A DNA stretch of 64,000 nt from positions 1,302,001 to 1,366,000 of the forward strand of contig PZJY01000013.1 in assembly GCA_031472005.1 (NCBI GenBank), written 5' to 3'. This DNA comes from Tetracladium setigerum. Lineage: Eukaryota; Ascomycota; Leotiomycetes; Helotiales. Below, one piece after another: positions 24,288 to 36,172 of the stretch (positions are counted from its first letter, which is position 1; each line of letters begins with the position of its first letter). The translations under genes were made by a program, and so were the position numbers. Below the pieces are notes generated by a model. That model ran no database searches, was not told the DNA's origin, and was given only the letters and a program-made list of their open reading frames with translations.

Positions 24288-24417
24288 GCTGGGCATGACC
24301 ACATCGAAAAAAAACAAAAATCATCCTCAGCTCTCAAGTCGTCAACTGGCCAACTGACCAAAACAACAATCATCTTCCTTGCCATCTATCTTGCGGTGGT
24401 TTGCGATTGTTGCCACC

Positions 24418-26137
24418 ATGAGTCCAAAATTCATTTCCGAGCACGCCTCTGGCTACAACTACTTCTGCGGTATGTATCCCACAGTCCTGAAAAATTCGCA
24501 CGACTAATCATTTCAGCTCTGTTCGTGTGCTTCGGTTCCCTTCTTTGGGGATATGACTCCGGCATTTTTGGCACTGCTCAAGCGCAGTCATATTTCGAAG
24601 AAACTTTCGCTCCATCTTCAACTATCCTAGGGGCCATTATCTCTTCTGTAGGCTACCCCCGCCGTCAGTAACCCGGTGCCGTGCTAACAGTCAACTCATC
24701 AGTATACCGCTGGAGGTGCCGTTGGTTGCCTGATTTCCGATCCGGTTGGGAGACGTTTTGGTCGTAAAGGTACGATGCAAATCGGAGCGATCGTCGCCAT
24801 CATTGGAACCACTCTTCAAACCGCTGCCCCAGGCGTTGGCATGTTGATTGCAGGTCGTCTCATCGCTGGTCTCGCTATTGGAATCATCTACTTCGCCATT
24901 CCCATGTATCAATCTGAAATTGCACCTCCAGAACACAGGTTCGTGTCATTTGTATACAATCCTTGTAATATTCTCTAATTCTGTTTTTAGAGGAAGTTTC
25001 GTTGGACTCCATGCACAGTTCATTGGTTTCGGGTATGCGCTTTCAAATTGGATCGGCTTCGGCGTATATTTTACCACGGGCCCCTTTACGGTAAGCTTTG
25101 AAATTCCCTGAACCCTTGACAGCTCACTGATTATCTCCGCGATAGTTCCGATTCCCAATTGGCTTGCAAATCCTCTGGGGTGTCATTCTTTTGGCTGGTA
25201 GCTTCTGGCTCCCTGAATCCCCACGGTACCTTATTGAAATTGGCAAATCCGAAGAGGCTTTTGCCCAAATGAAGCGTCTACGACGCAATACCGACGGAGC
25301 CTTCTTACAGAAAGAATTTACCCAAATGTCCGAACAAATTAACTGGAGAAGGAGAATGAAGTTAGCTCTCTCAAGGGTATTCTCAGCAAGCCTTCTTACC
25401 GACGTCGACTTATTCTCGGATGCGGCGTTCAAATCGGTCAACAAATCTGTGGTATCTCAGCCATCAATTACTACCAGACGATCATGTACAAAAGTCTCGG
25501 CATTCGGGGTTCCTTGGTTCTTGCTCTCGCCGGCGTGTGGGGTCTGTCTGGACCGCTGGCGAATCTGTTCTGTCTCGCATTCATCATCGACAGATTCAAG
25601 CGCAAGACCATTCTGTTCTGGGGTAGCATTGGCCAGGCCATCGATATCGCCGTCGTCATGTTTATAGTGGCTGTTTATGGGGGTGGTGACAATACTGCTG
25701 CCAATGGAATTGGTGTCTTCTTCCTTCTTCTGTTTGGAATCATCTTTTCTCTCTCGTGGAACTCGGGTACGCCACTTTATTGCACCGAAATCTTCCCAAC
25801 ACAAATCCGCGCTACTGGAGGAGCCATTTCAACATTTTGGTCGTTCGTTATCCAAGTCCTTCTGGCGCAAGCGTCCCCGACTGCATTGCAAAATATCGGA
25901 TGGAAGTATTACATCTTTTTCATCGTTATGAATCTTTCGGTTGCTGCATGCGTCTGGTTCTTCTTGCCAGAGACTAAGGGCAAGACCTTGGAAGAGATCA
26001 GTGAGGTTTTCGGTGATAATTTTGCTTCGGTCCGTATGGCTGAGGATCTTAAGATTGAGCAAGAAAATGTGGTTGAAACCACTCAAAAGCCAGTCGGAGG
26101 TCCTGATCATGTTGAAGAGATCGAGAGACGCGTTTGA
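24418..26137 (+). CDS. MFS sugar transporter (SP family, 12 TM)
   Basis: The predicted product is 503 aa in five exons (introns 24470-24516, 24648-24702, 24939-24990, 25091-25145). The ATG follows CCACC. Sugar-porter motifs occur in order: WGYDSGIFG in TM1, DPVGRRFGRK in loop 2-3, the AGRLIAGLAIG helix, PMYQSEIAPPEHRG after TM4, PESPRYLIEIGKSEEA, GQQICGISAINYY in TM7 and PETKGKTLEEISEVF after TM12. One gap at GG 25345-25346 breaks the frame before TM7; one added base gives 1512 coding nt. Divergent from the alpha-xylosidase, it probably imports the xylose or oligosaccharide released by plant-wall enzymes. The specific sugar cannot be read from sequence. Confidence 0.88.
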
Positions 26138-27757
26138 TTCAAAGGCAGCGGTGCAGCATTTACGGGTTGATGAAAGCTTGCTGTATGGGAAGTGTTCCTT
26201 TTCCTTTTGCAAAATAATGTTATGAGTCCGTATTATTTCTACTTACTGGATTTTTTAAAAAAAATTGGTATAGGACTTTTCATGTATTCAATTCACAAGA
26301 CGCGTGGTTGCGAAAGATGGTCCGCCGCTTCAAGTAGGTAACAGAATGCACAGTTCATCACAACACACTTAACTGGATGGTACAGCCCGTCACGTGAGCT
26401 CCCTATGTGATGAATTTGTCTGTGAGATATTTGGTGACATTCCATCAAGAATAATTTGACGATATAATAGAAAAGCAGAGCAGTTTTCATTAGCTGATAG
26501 GAAACAAGAAGCCTCAATCTTTATACATGGTTTTCAATTTGGAAGTTATTTAATGATTTGAGGAATATGGAATTATCTTTTTACCACTGTAGATGCTCGT
26601 ATAATTCATTGCAATATCTACCATCTGTTTCTCAAACCGAAGACTCGTTGATTGAGCTCTGAACACAACCCGTGCCTCATTGCCATGAATAGTAATCATC
26701 AATATGTCTTATTAATAGTGTTCTTCCTTTACCAGAATTGTTTAAAGTCTCATACTATGCAGATCCATAATTGCATTATTCACCCATGATACTTTACCTT
26801 ACCTAAGGCACATAGCTGGGTATTGTAGGACATTTGACGTACCGAGATTAGATGCTTCCAGTTACCTGCCAAGAACGGTTAAAGTGGGTCTCAAACCCCC
26901 GCGCCAAGTGGTCATGTCTCTCTCGCTTGACATAAGACCTCCTTTCTCTCTCGCTTCCTTTTAGACAGAACGAAATGACTTGCGATCGATATCTTACCCT
27001 TGTCTCATCAAGTATAAGACATCGCTTGGTTTCTGTTGGTAGGGCGCCCGGTAGTTTCATCATTTTATTTCAGCTTGTTCTTGCCAGCATCTCAACTACT
27101 TTGGTACGGATGGAGGTTCACATGACTCATATACACATCGGATATGGATTAGTATTCATGACAATTCATTCTATCTTCGATAATGTCTTGTAGCCAGTAA
27201 TACACCAAGGATCAAACGGTTGTTGTTGTTGATTCTCTATTGGTGTTCTTTCACATTTGTTTCAGGGACAAGTGGCCTGGCAGGCATCTAGACTGGGCGG
27301 TTGATTTTCTGTGAGGATATACCTCAAAGTAGTTCTCTGAGCAGTCACTTCTGTCCACACTATCGTTCTTCCAAAGACTCAGCCCCGCAGACACTTGCGC
27401 CGCGAGCTTCTGCGTGGCGCATGGAAATCACTGAGCGGTTGTCCTTGGATCGAATTCCAGATCAACTTCTTGGTTCACAACTGTGTAATTATCGAAAAGT
27501 TGAGAAGTTATTGTCTGACGAAAAGGCTATGCTACTGAGTATTCCTCAGTGTAAGCTCTTAAATAGATGACGCGTTGGCGATGTATGAGAATTATGACTT
27601 TTGCCTTCCCTTAAACTGCCAGATGCCCACTCCATAAAATAAAAGTCCCGTACCTGCATTGAAGTGCATTATGCACATTGCCCTGCATTCTCCCGCTTTC
27701 TCCTGCATTGCCCTGACATTAGAAGTCAACGCCTATTAACCTAGCAAGGAGATCACT
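26138..27757. other. Intergenic
   Basis: About 1.6 kb without a supported gene. It is AT-rich near the transporter end. Imperfect repeats of TGCATTGCCCTGCATT type occur at about 27655-27715, just upstream of the GT2 gene. Confidence 0.4.
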
Positions 27758-30501
27758 ATGGTGGACGACCAACATGACGACGTCTGCCCCTTGCAGGTTC
27801 CAGAGCCGGCGCGAGGAGCTGCAGGTCAGAGTTCAGGGACCGTTAGTCACGCAACTTCACATCAATCACTCCGATCAACATGGCGCTACAGCGCCGGTGA
27901 TTCCTCGACTTATGGGGCCCAGAGTTTGATGCGAACGACCCTTTTGGTGACCGCAAGAAACCACCGAAAACAGAAATTCTAGAACTCAAGTTTGTTGAGC
28001 CCAAAGAGCGAAAGAATACAGTGCGTAGGCGATCGTGTTTGAGAGGCCATTGCTAACCTTTGTAAAACCAGGGCATCACGTGGGGAGATCATCCCTTCCA
28101 GCAAGGACAGAGAGTTTCACAACATGATATACCACACCAGCAGCATCATCGTTTAAGTAAGGCAGGCTCTATTGCGGTCGTCGCTGGAGCTCTACGAAAA
28201 GCCTCCCACGTGGTCTTGAACTCCGTCAATGTTCTTCGCGAACCCGAGAATCCACTCAATATACAGATCGATGAAATCAGACGTGTTTCCGCTGGCTCCC
28301 TGCGAGTGGATGATTCTTTCGATGGTCGAAAAGCTCCCTCTGTGGGCTCACGGGGGCGCAAACCGTCAACATATCCCTCGGACCTTCCAGAACTCACCTC
28401 ATACACTCGCGCAGATGATGATCCGGAAGATTTCATCATCAAGCGTTTGGCTTCTCACGATGACATCGACCATATGTCAAACTGGAAGCGGTATCTCTAC
28501 GCAACCAGTCCATTTTGGGGTGTTCTCACACTCGGTTCATACTTCGCCTATCTTGCCATGAGAGTGCACGCCACCATCGACGCCCAAAGATCCGTCAACA
28601 GGATATTTGGCTTGGCCTGGACATTTATCGGCGTCGAGATTGGCGTTGCCATTCCTATGGTCATGCACCGAACATGGTCTATGTTGATGGTACGCGGACG
28701 CCGCCGCCCAAAGCTCCGACTTATGGGCAATCAAGTACCATCTATTGATGTGATAATCACCTGTTGCGGAGAGGATGACGAACTCACATTCAATACTGCC
28801 TTGGCTGCATGCAATGTCGATTACCCTGCCGATCGATTCCGTGTTATGATTCTCGACGACGGAGCATCAGACGGACTCAAGCAACTTGTCGAAGACCCCA
28901 AGAAGCACACATTCACTAATATGTATTACTACTCGAGGCCGAAGTATCCTGGAGTACCACATCACTTCAAAGCTGGCAATCTTAACTATGCTCTCGCTCA
29001 AACGAAGCTGCTGCAAGGTGGTGCTGCCAATTTCTTCGCGGCATTGGATGCCGATATGAGTAAGTATAACAGCCATCATTCCATCTCCCTCAATGCGATA
29101 TCGAATCTTAGTATTATGAATTTGAAACCAATGTTCTAATTCCAATCTTTAGTTCCAACAAAAGATTGGCTCAGAGCCTTGATTCCTCACATGCTCCAAG
29201 ACAACAAATGCTCCATGGCCTGCCCACCTCAGCAATTCTACAACGTGCCCACCGACGACCTACTCTGTCAAAGTCTCGATACATTCATTCACATCTCTGA
29301 GCCAATCAAAGACGCACTCGGTGTCGCCTGGTGCACCGGATCGGGATACGTTATGAAGCGCGAAGCTCTGGACAGCATAGGTAACTTCCCACTTGGCTCT
29401 CTGGCTGAAGATGTTTGTACCTCGAGTATGTTCCTTGGAGCAGGATGGAATACTGCTTTTGTCCATGAGCCTCTTCAGTTCGGTACTGTACCCGATAGCT
29501 TTACTGGCCACCTCAAACAACGCACTCGATGGACCATTGGGACCGTTCAAACGTCGTTAAAGCTTCGCTTCTGCCTCTTTGGCCCTTGGTGAAGCAAATG
29601 TCAATTATGCAGAAGCTCTCTGGATTTGTATACACGATCTCGTCGCTTTTCACCATCTTCCTCGTGATGTCTTTGTTCACTGTACCCGTTGTTCTCTATC
29701 AAGGAGGAACCATGGTACCATATGCTACCAGAGCTCAGCTGGTCTTGCTGATTCGCCTCAACTTTGCTTCTATGATCGCCGGTCGTATCAATGAGTACGT
29801 CACATATCTTCCATCAGGCTACTTTGTCGGCCAGAGAGATGCCCGAGGAATGCTTTGGATGGCACCTTGTATGTCCCTTACCTTCTCACGATATTCAATC
29901 ATTGCTAACAACCTCTCCAGATCACGCCATGTCTGTCATCCAATCCTTCCTCCTCCCAAGCTGGCTCGGCGGCAAAATAGCAGTTTTCACCTCCTCAGGC
30001 AGTCAATCCTCCGAACTCAACGAACGCGACGCCACAATCCGCGCCCCATTGATCCGTCGCCTCAAAGTCATCCTAATCGACTGCAAAGCCTGGCTGCACC
30101 TTGTCTACATCCTCGGTGCCATCGGATCCGTCGCCTTAAGTGTCTACCGTGTCATCGCATCGCCAGAGAACAAATACCCTGATCCATCCAAGCACGTGTC
30201 ATCGGAGATGTCGTATCTTCTTGATGTTCTCACGCATGCGGGTTGGCCGCCGGTTTTGTGGTTGGTTTGTATGGTCAGTTGCTGGTCGCCGATTCAGTAT
30301 GCCATATTTCCGCCGACAGTGCCGAGTGTAGATGTCTTGTTGCAGAGGGAGGAAAGGAAGGATGGTGGGTTGGGCCCAGCATATCCAACAGATGAGGCGA
30401 AGAGGATTAAGCAGAGTAAGAGCCATATCTTGCACGAGGTTCAGTACACGGCTTTGTGTTTGTATCAGTGTGTTGTATTCGCTTGGTCATTTTACCTGTA
30501 A
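27758..30501 (+). CDS. Processive GT2 glycosyltransferase (cellulose-synthase-like, Tft1-like)
   Basis: The predicted product is 849 aa in four exons (introns 28021-28071, 29060-29152, 29869-29920). The N-terminus is Ser/Pro-rich and cytosolic, then two transmembrane helices precede the catalytic domain. Catalytic features are DDGASDG, the DxD-type ALDADM, SLAEDV for the TED position, and QRTRW for the Q(Q/R)xRW motif of processive beta-glycan synthases. Several membrane helices follow. Among fungi this resembles the mixed-linkage beta-1,3/1,4-glucan synthase Tft1 of Aspergillus; the product is inferred. One-base gaps in GGGG at 27914-27917 and CCC at 29583-29585 break the frame; adding both gives 2550 coding nt. 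Confidence 0.83.
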
Positions 30502-31175
30502 ACGTTGTTGATGCATGGAGGCACACGGTATGGTGGCTCGTTGGGACTTGTAGGTTTGGTTTCTTTCTTTTCATTTTTTAAATAAATTCACAAATAACAA
30601 ATGTCCCAAAATTCTCTAAACTTACCTATTTGATATTAATCCCATGTTGTTTTACCTTCCTCTCTCATTCTTCTTTGGGAGCCCAAGAAAGATTCTTGTG
30701 GGCATCAGAGCCGTACCACAGGTCTGATAATTGATAGGCTTTCTATAAATTTGACAACAATTCTGGTAAGAGTACGATGGTACCGGGTTGAGCTATCTGC
30801 GGTGAGAGTGTGAGTTGAGAAGGAGTGAAGGATGTTGACGGGTGGTGGTGAGAGTCTGATATTTAAAATCAAACTCGTCTCCCACATTATCCTGTTGTAC
30901 TGTGGATGGGTTTAAATATTACTGTTTACTCTCCGTACTTGAAGTAGATAAAATCAATTACTGGAAACGTGGGCTTGCCTCAAATTCGCAAACCCTGTTC
31001 TCGGTCCTGTAAAAGGTGAGTTAGTAGTAAGTAATTCGCAATATAATAGCAGAATCGAAATTATGGCGAACGTAGGAGTGTGCCACTAGAGTGTGTATTG
31101 CTATAAGAATGTGTATTTGAAAATGGATAACTATTTTGGTAGTCGTGTAAACTATGAGAGACATCCTCCAATTTC
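30502..31175. other. Intergenic between convergent genes
   Basis: This is the 3' flank of the GT2 gene and of the C2H2 gene. It is AT-rich with T-runs suitable for transcript ends. No open frame has recognisable features. Confidence 0.4.
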
Positions 31176-34100
31176 TCAACCTGCCGATGAAGCCAAGAAT
31201 GCGTCCAAGTCGAAAGAGTCCAGGTCAACAAATTCAAAGTTAACAGGAAATTCGTTGATAGATTCCCAGTCGAGGCTCCCTGGTGTAGGGTCTCGTCCCG
31301 TAAAGTCGTTTGGCGGCTGTGACGGAATTTCTGGCAAAACCTGAACGGACTGCAAAGATGCTTGCTCGGATTGTGGTGCTGGAAGGGGTTCCAGTTGAGG
31401 TGATAGAGGGCTTTCGTCTTCGGTATCTGAGGAAGGGTCATTGCTAGGAGCTTGCGAATGCTGGTTTGACGGGGAGAACAGGTCCTCGGCTTCAGAACGG
31501 TTGACTGGAAGAGTTGGCTGTCGAGGAACATTGCGTTCATTATCATCGTCTTCTAGATCTCTAACCCTGTTCTCGTCTCCCAGATTCCCTCCTGGTGACA
31601 TGTAACCAGAGTCAGATGAAAATATGACATTCCGGGTTCGTCTTGGTGCTGATCGTGTTAGTGGCGCCTGCGTCGGTATACCAATAGGCTGTATGTTTGT
31701 GGCCGTAGTCAAATCCTCCTGGATTATTCCTAGGACGCTTGGCTCAATGGTGGATGTCGATGTTCTTGCGGATGGATGAGTGAAAATGTCGTCTCTGTTG
31801 GGATTTGGATCGAAAGTCCCCCGGAAATTGTGCCATACTATAGCAAGAGCTGCTGGAAGGAGGCACAGAGCTTGCTCTGTTATTCTTCTTTCGCTTGGAT
31901 TCATTACGTTACCAAAGAGCCTTTCGAGGTCTCTCCTTACTACTTGGGGAAGTTCCTGGACAAGATGTTCGTTGTACCTGTCAATGAACAAACGTTCCTG
32001 TAAGGTAGGGTCGTCCCAGTCTATTGATATTGGCATCAATCCTTGCTAGCTTAAGGCGGGAAGGACGGTCAACTTACAAGGTGATATCGGCAGTGATTCG
32101 CCTGGAAATATCAATTGATAGATATGTTCCCATTTATTCCGTTCAGTTTGCCCAGGGTACAGTCTTTTCCTGCTGCGGATAAGATCCATGAGCGACCTGT
32201 TGATACCATCTATACCCCCTTGCGGTGATTCAATATAATCACAGGCCTGTGCAGCATTGATGTGGATATCGAGCAATTGCTGTGTGTTATATATGCCGTT
32301 ACATCGTTGACATTGATGAATAGAATGCTGTTCGTACAAATGGCTTCTGTTGCGATCATTAGCTTAGAGTTTCGAATGATGGTGCGAGATTGACAAACTT
32401 GATTCGAGCGACGGTTGGCCGAGACGTCAGCGCACAAGGTGCCCAATCTGTAACGTTGTACTTGTCCGGAGAATGTTTGCGATACGGGCAGGCAAACCCT
32501 AGATCCAAATCCGGATCATCGAGATCTTCTAGATCAAGTATTACTTCATTTGACCTGCCTTCTTCTGCTTCTTCTTCGTCGTCCGAGACTGAGCGTCGCT
32601 TTCGTTTCCCTCCCCTTTTGTTGCAATTTGTTGATTTCGAGGTTTTATTTACTTTTCCTCCGCGCTGTGGAGTGGATGAGTTACCACGGTCGCGGAAGGA
32701 GTGCAGCCACTCCGGGTTGAATATGTTTTCCCAAAAACTTTTCATCACTCTATCTAGTATACTTGCTGTCTCGGGTAATGCTGGCGCTCTTGGCCCCTGG
32801 ATATTGAGACTGGACGGTGCAGCACGCACAGCACAATAACGAGGATAAATCGCATCGTCGATGTCTTCTGGTGCACGCGCCCAATTAATATGAAAATTTC
32901 CTACCACCAGCCCTTCATCTGTGTGTTCGTGAAGCACGGAAGGAATATCTGAAGGTGAGACGGAGCCATAGCCGGAGTCTGTATATTCAGTCGTCCAATA
33001 GTCGGGAATCCCATTCTCGAAATTGACAAGATCAATCTCCAAGTCTCTCGGCGAGCCGAAAATAAGATGATCTGCTAGACTTTGCGAGCTTGGTGCACCG
33101 ATTGAAAGATCATTCGTTTCAATCGTGCCGAGGGAATTTGCATGATGTGATGGCGAAGAAGGAAGTCTTTCAGGTTTTGGGTGCGCCGCATAATATTGTG
33201 AGAAAACCTCATCTTGAGCATTTTGTATCAGAGATAAAACCCGCGCTCGAAGATTCTCCTCTATTGGTTGTAATTCGCTGTTTACAACTGCCTCTAGAGT
33301 GGATCGAAATACCCTGGGAAGTTCAAGACGAACATACTCTTCATAGTCTTCAAGCTCTTTGTTGTTGCTTTCGATCGTAGGAGGTTCAAAGTCTAAGCTC
33401 GTTAATTAGAGAAATACCCGCAATACGCAATACTCACAAGGAGACGGAGCTGGGACCGAAGGAAATAGCAACTTCCAGATTTCTATCCAACGATTTTCTT
33501 CACTTTGGCCAGGAGTCTTTTTCTTGATTTTTCGCATGACATCTTCTGTGATCCCATCGATTATTGGTCCTGGTGACTTTTTACAATCATTTGAGTTGGA
33601 AACATGCGTTTGCTGTTCTGATCTGGTGCTGAAAACTGAGTTGCAGCGTGGGCACTGATTGATGCAATGAGACCGGTATAAATGTTGTCTGCACAACATT
33701 AGTTTTCATTGTAATGGGTGATATGGACTACTTACTTAACACGAGCTATATTTTTTAATGGAGATGTGCTACAGGAGTGCCATTCAGTGACATTGTATTT
33801 GTGTGGGTCATGTTTCCGATATGGGCAGGCGAAGTTTCGACGCGTACTCTCAATAGTAGACACTTTTTGTCGTTTGTGGTGATTATCAGGACCATCATCG
33901 CCGCTCCCTGGTGAACCTTCTCTTTTGCGCTTCTCCGGCATTGATGTCGACGAAATGCTCGTAGCTGGCTGGGGGAAGGTATCAAGATGCTGCGGTGATA
34001 CTCCCGATGAACTACCGGGCGCATAACTCCCGTGGCTGATCGGCGCTGCATTGAATATGATCCAGAACTGTTCCATTAGACGATCAACGAGCACTTCTCT

Positions 34101-34544
34101 TCCTCCTGTGTCAATCAAGCCCTGAGGAACCTCGTCCCCGCCGCGAGAGGGCAGCAATTTTCTCTGCAGTTCTTTTAATGGCTTTGCAATTCCTTTCGCC
34201 TTGAGCTCTGCATGAGGCAATGATTCCAGCGTGCGTTGGTTTGAGTTGTCATCGGGATTTGAGTCGAGTATCTCCAACCTGGACTGTGTTGAGGCATTGG
34301 TACAAGGACGCCGTACGTGAATGCGAATGAGGCCTATCCTGCCATGCGAAGAGCTGGGTAGACGACGGCCCCATACATATATGGCAGCACGCCGGACGGT
34401 ATATATCTGATTGCCATCTCTCTTCGCGTATGGTAGCTTTGGTGGTACAAGTTGGACGTCTCTTCCCGTTGATCGGGCTCTTTGTCTCGCGGTAATCCTA
34501 CGACTTCTCTTTGACGTCTTCTTGTGCAACTTCAACTGCCCCAT
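31176..34544 (-). CDS. Two-module fungal C2H2-type zinc-finger protein (tandem fusion)
   Basis: The predicted product is 1055 aa in five exons (introns 33689-33735, 33393-33437, 32347-32398, 32021-32077; 3168 coding nt, no frame breaks). It holds two copies of one module: a basic KRKR stretch, FACPYRKHDPHKYNVTEW, an HLYRSH finger half, CPRC...H...C, a PGQSEENRWIEIWKLLFP helix, then SPY and an acidic LELPRVFRSTLE-type helix. Copy 1 spans about 34100-33100; copy 2 spans about 32800-31950. Both modules have introns at the same two codons. The frame stays open from copy 1's tail into copy 2 with no ATG before the finger, so one fused gene is the simplest reading. Two genes with a missed exon is the alternative. 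Molecular role is unknown for this family. Confidence 0.65.
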
Positions 34545-35360
34545 TATTGTGTGCGACCGGAAACAATTCGATCGGCCTTGGAGCACGCGAATCTGGTGGG
34601 TCTCCCGAGATGTGGAGGATGTCGTTTCGCAGTGTGCTAAATAAGGGCAGAATTAGCAAAAGGCTTCTTCAGTTCATGACATCCAACTCAATCGAATTCT
34701 GGCAAAATGAAAGGCTCACCAATTCAGCTTGATAGCGTACAATGATGTCTCAGGAGTTGACTTGAATTGTTGGTTGTATTTTTAGTTCTTGTATCCGGAA
34801 AGTTGGGTTTGGTGGGGGCCTGGAAAGTTCAGTGCTCAGTGTGGCTGAAATGCGACGACCAAGTTTCGCATCGTCATGCAAAACTCGCCGTGTTCAATAA
34901 CCCGTCAACAAGTTGCCTTCACGTGGTAGAAAACGAAAATTGGGCCTGGAAGCAGCACGCATCATGGTGCGCTTCTAATACCTTGCAATTTGCCTCGAAA
35001 TACTATACATCCAGTATTTTTTTGGACGTCAAGCTGGTGTTTTGAAGTATAAATACTGTGGTAAGAGATGGTTCACTGTCGCTGATAATCCAAGATTATG
35101 ATCCAGTAGCTCTGCAACTTTCTTCCTAGCATCCACCCTTGATTTTGTTTACTAGACTGCCTAGACAATAGATCTTCGAATCCCAAGAGATCGAGTTGTG
35201 AGTGGTATGAGATAGTAAATAGTCAACAATTTGTCCAAGTTTTTCGTGTTTCCTGAGTGAGTTTTGTCCCTCCCCTGCTCAAGTTTGGATGACACTATTA
35301 TCGCTCTCGCTAATACCTTTTCAGATATCTATCTACTGTATTATTATTTCGGCAGGCAAT
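34545..35360. other. Intergenic
   Basis: Divergent promoter region between the C2H2 gene and the small orphan gene. Open frames on the plus strand (34411-35045) are short and featureless. An upstream exon of the C2H2 gene could lie here but I cannot see one. Confidence 0.35.
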
Positions 35361-35660
35361 ATGTCAGATCAAAACAAGCATTTCCTTTTTGCTCTTAGCG
35401 AAACTTCCGATGAAGCCACACGGTATGCCAAGCCCTCTGCGTGCTATATCCCTCGTCCCAACGGCCACGCCGCTAACATAGTTGACCACAGCAAAAACAA
35501 GCGAGCTCAAAAATCCGGAACGCTTGATCGTTACATCTACAACTCAGATAACGTGGTAGATTTCCTTGTCAATGGAAGAACCACGTCAGAGGCTGAACGC
35601 ATAGCGAAAGCTCTCCAGTCAGTGACGAAGGCCGCTCAACCCTTCAGAAAGGAGAAATGA
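35361..35660 (+). CDS. Small hypothetical protein (99 aa)
   Basis: A 99-residue intronless frame starts at the ATG at 35361 (context GCAATATG). It is Lys/Arg/Asn-rich with a Ser/Glu/Thr-rich middle, contains no Cys pairs, and has no signal peptide or membrane segment. The upstream in-frame stretch from 35289 is hydrophobic and could be an alternative N-terminus with a signal-like segment. No family is recognised. It stands alone between a divergent gene and the F-box gene. Confidence 0.4.
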   Translation: MSDQNKHFLFALSETSDEATRYAKPSACYIPRPNGHAANIVDHSKNKRAQKSGTLDRYIYNSDNVVDFLVNGRTTSEAERIAKALQSVTKAAQPFRKEK

Positions 35661-36172
35661 GTCGTTGGACCATGTCCTGTTAGAAGCACGAAGTACTGTA
35701 CACGGTGTGGGGAGTTTTTTTTTTAATATTCCTGCGACACAGGTTTCGAGCTCTGGATCGCTGCAAAAATAATAAAAGTTGCTTTGATTTTTAACGAGAT
35801 GGGGAAAATGGAAAGACGAATATTAAACTCGCTTCCTTCTCACGTCCGCCAATACTGGAGGCCTATCCGGGATGTTATATTCAAGTAATGAACTTATAGT
35901 CGCGAAGTCCTCACATGGAGAATGCACACTTTAATTCTGATTGAATTTTTGCCAAGCACTGTCCAAGACTTTACCCATGGCAACTCTAGCTGTTCTCCTG
36001 TCCTCGTGCGCGCCGACAGGGTTTTTTGACGCTCTTCTCCCTCCTCATCCTCCTCCAGCCACCATCAAACAGCCTCATTCTCACGATTATCAAGCCTGAA
36101 CACTGTTTGTTGACTCAACTTCCGTTTGCGTCACGGGTTTCGTTAATACCGTGTAGCAATCGAGGGGTAAGA
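35661..36172. other. Intergenic
   Basis: About 510 bp of promoter-like sequence before the F-box gene, with a T-run at 35716-35724 that may mark the 3' end of the small orphan gene. TACTGTACA near 35695 partly matches the dispersed palindrome. Confidence 0.35.

Larger units (their letters stand above)
23713..24417. promoter_or_regulatory. Shared promoter of the alpha-xylosidase and sugar transporter
   Basis: These 705 bp lie between divergent start codons. They contain GGCTAA at 24017-24022 (plus) and its complement TTAGCC at 24096-24101. CreA-type SYGGRG sites are GCGGGG at 24211-24216 and CTGGGG at 24219-24224. A TATA box (TATATAAAA, 24279-24287) lies 130 bp before the transporter ATG. This layout fits joint induction by the neighbouring XlnR-type factor and carbon catabolite repression; the regulation itself is inferred. 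Confidence 0.55.

Noticed and set aside
18317..29585. Programmed ribosomal frameshifting as the cause of the recurrent frame changes
   Set aside because: The sites share no slippery heptamer or downstream structure, occur in unrelated genes, and always imply one missing genomic base in a run.
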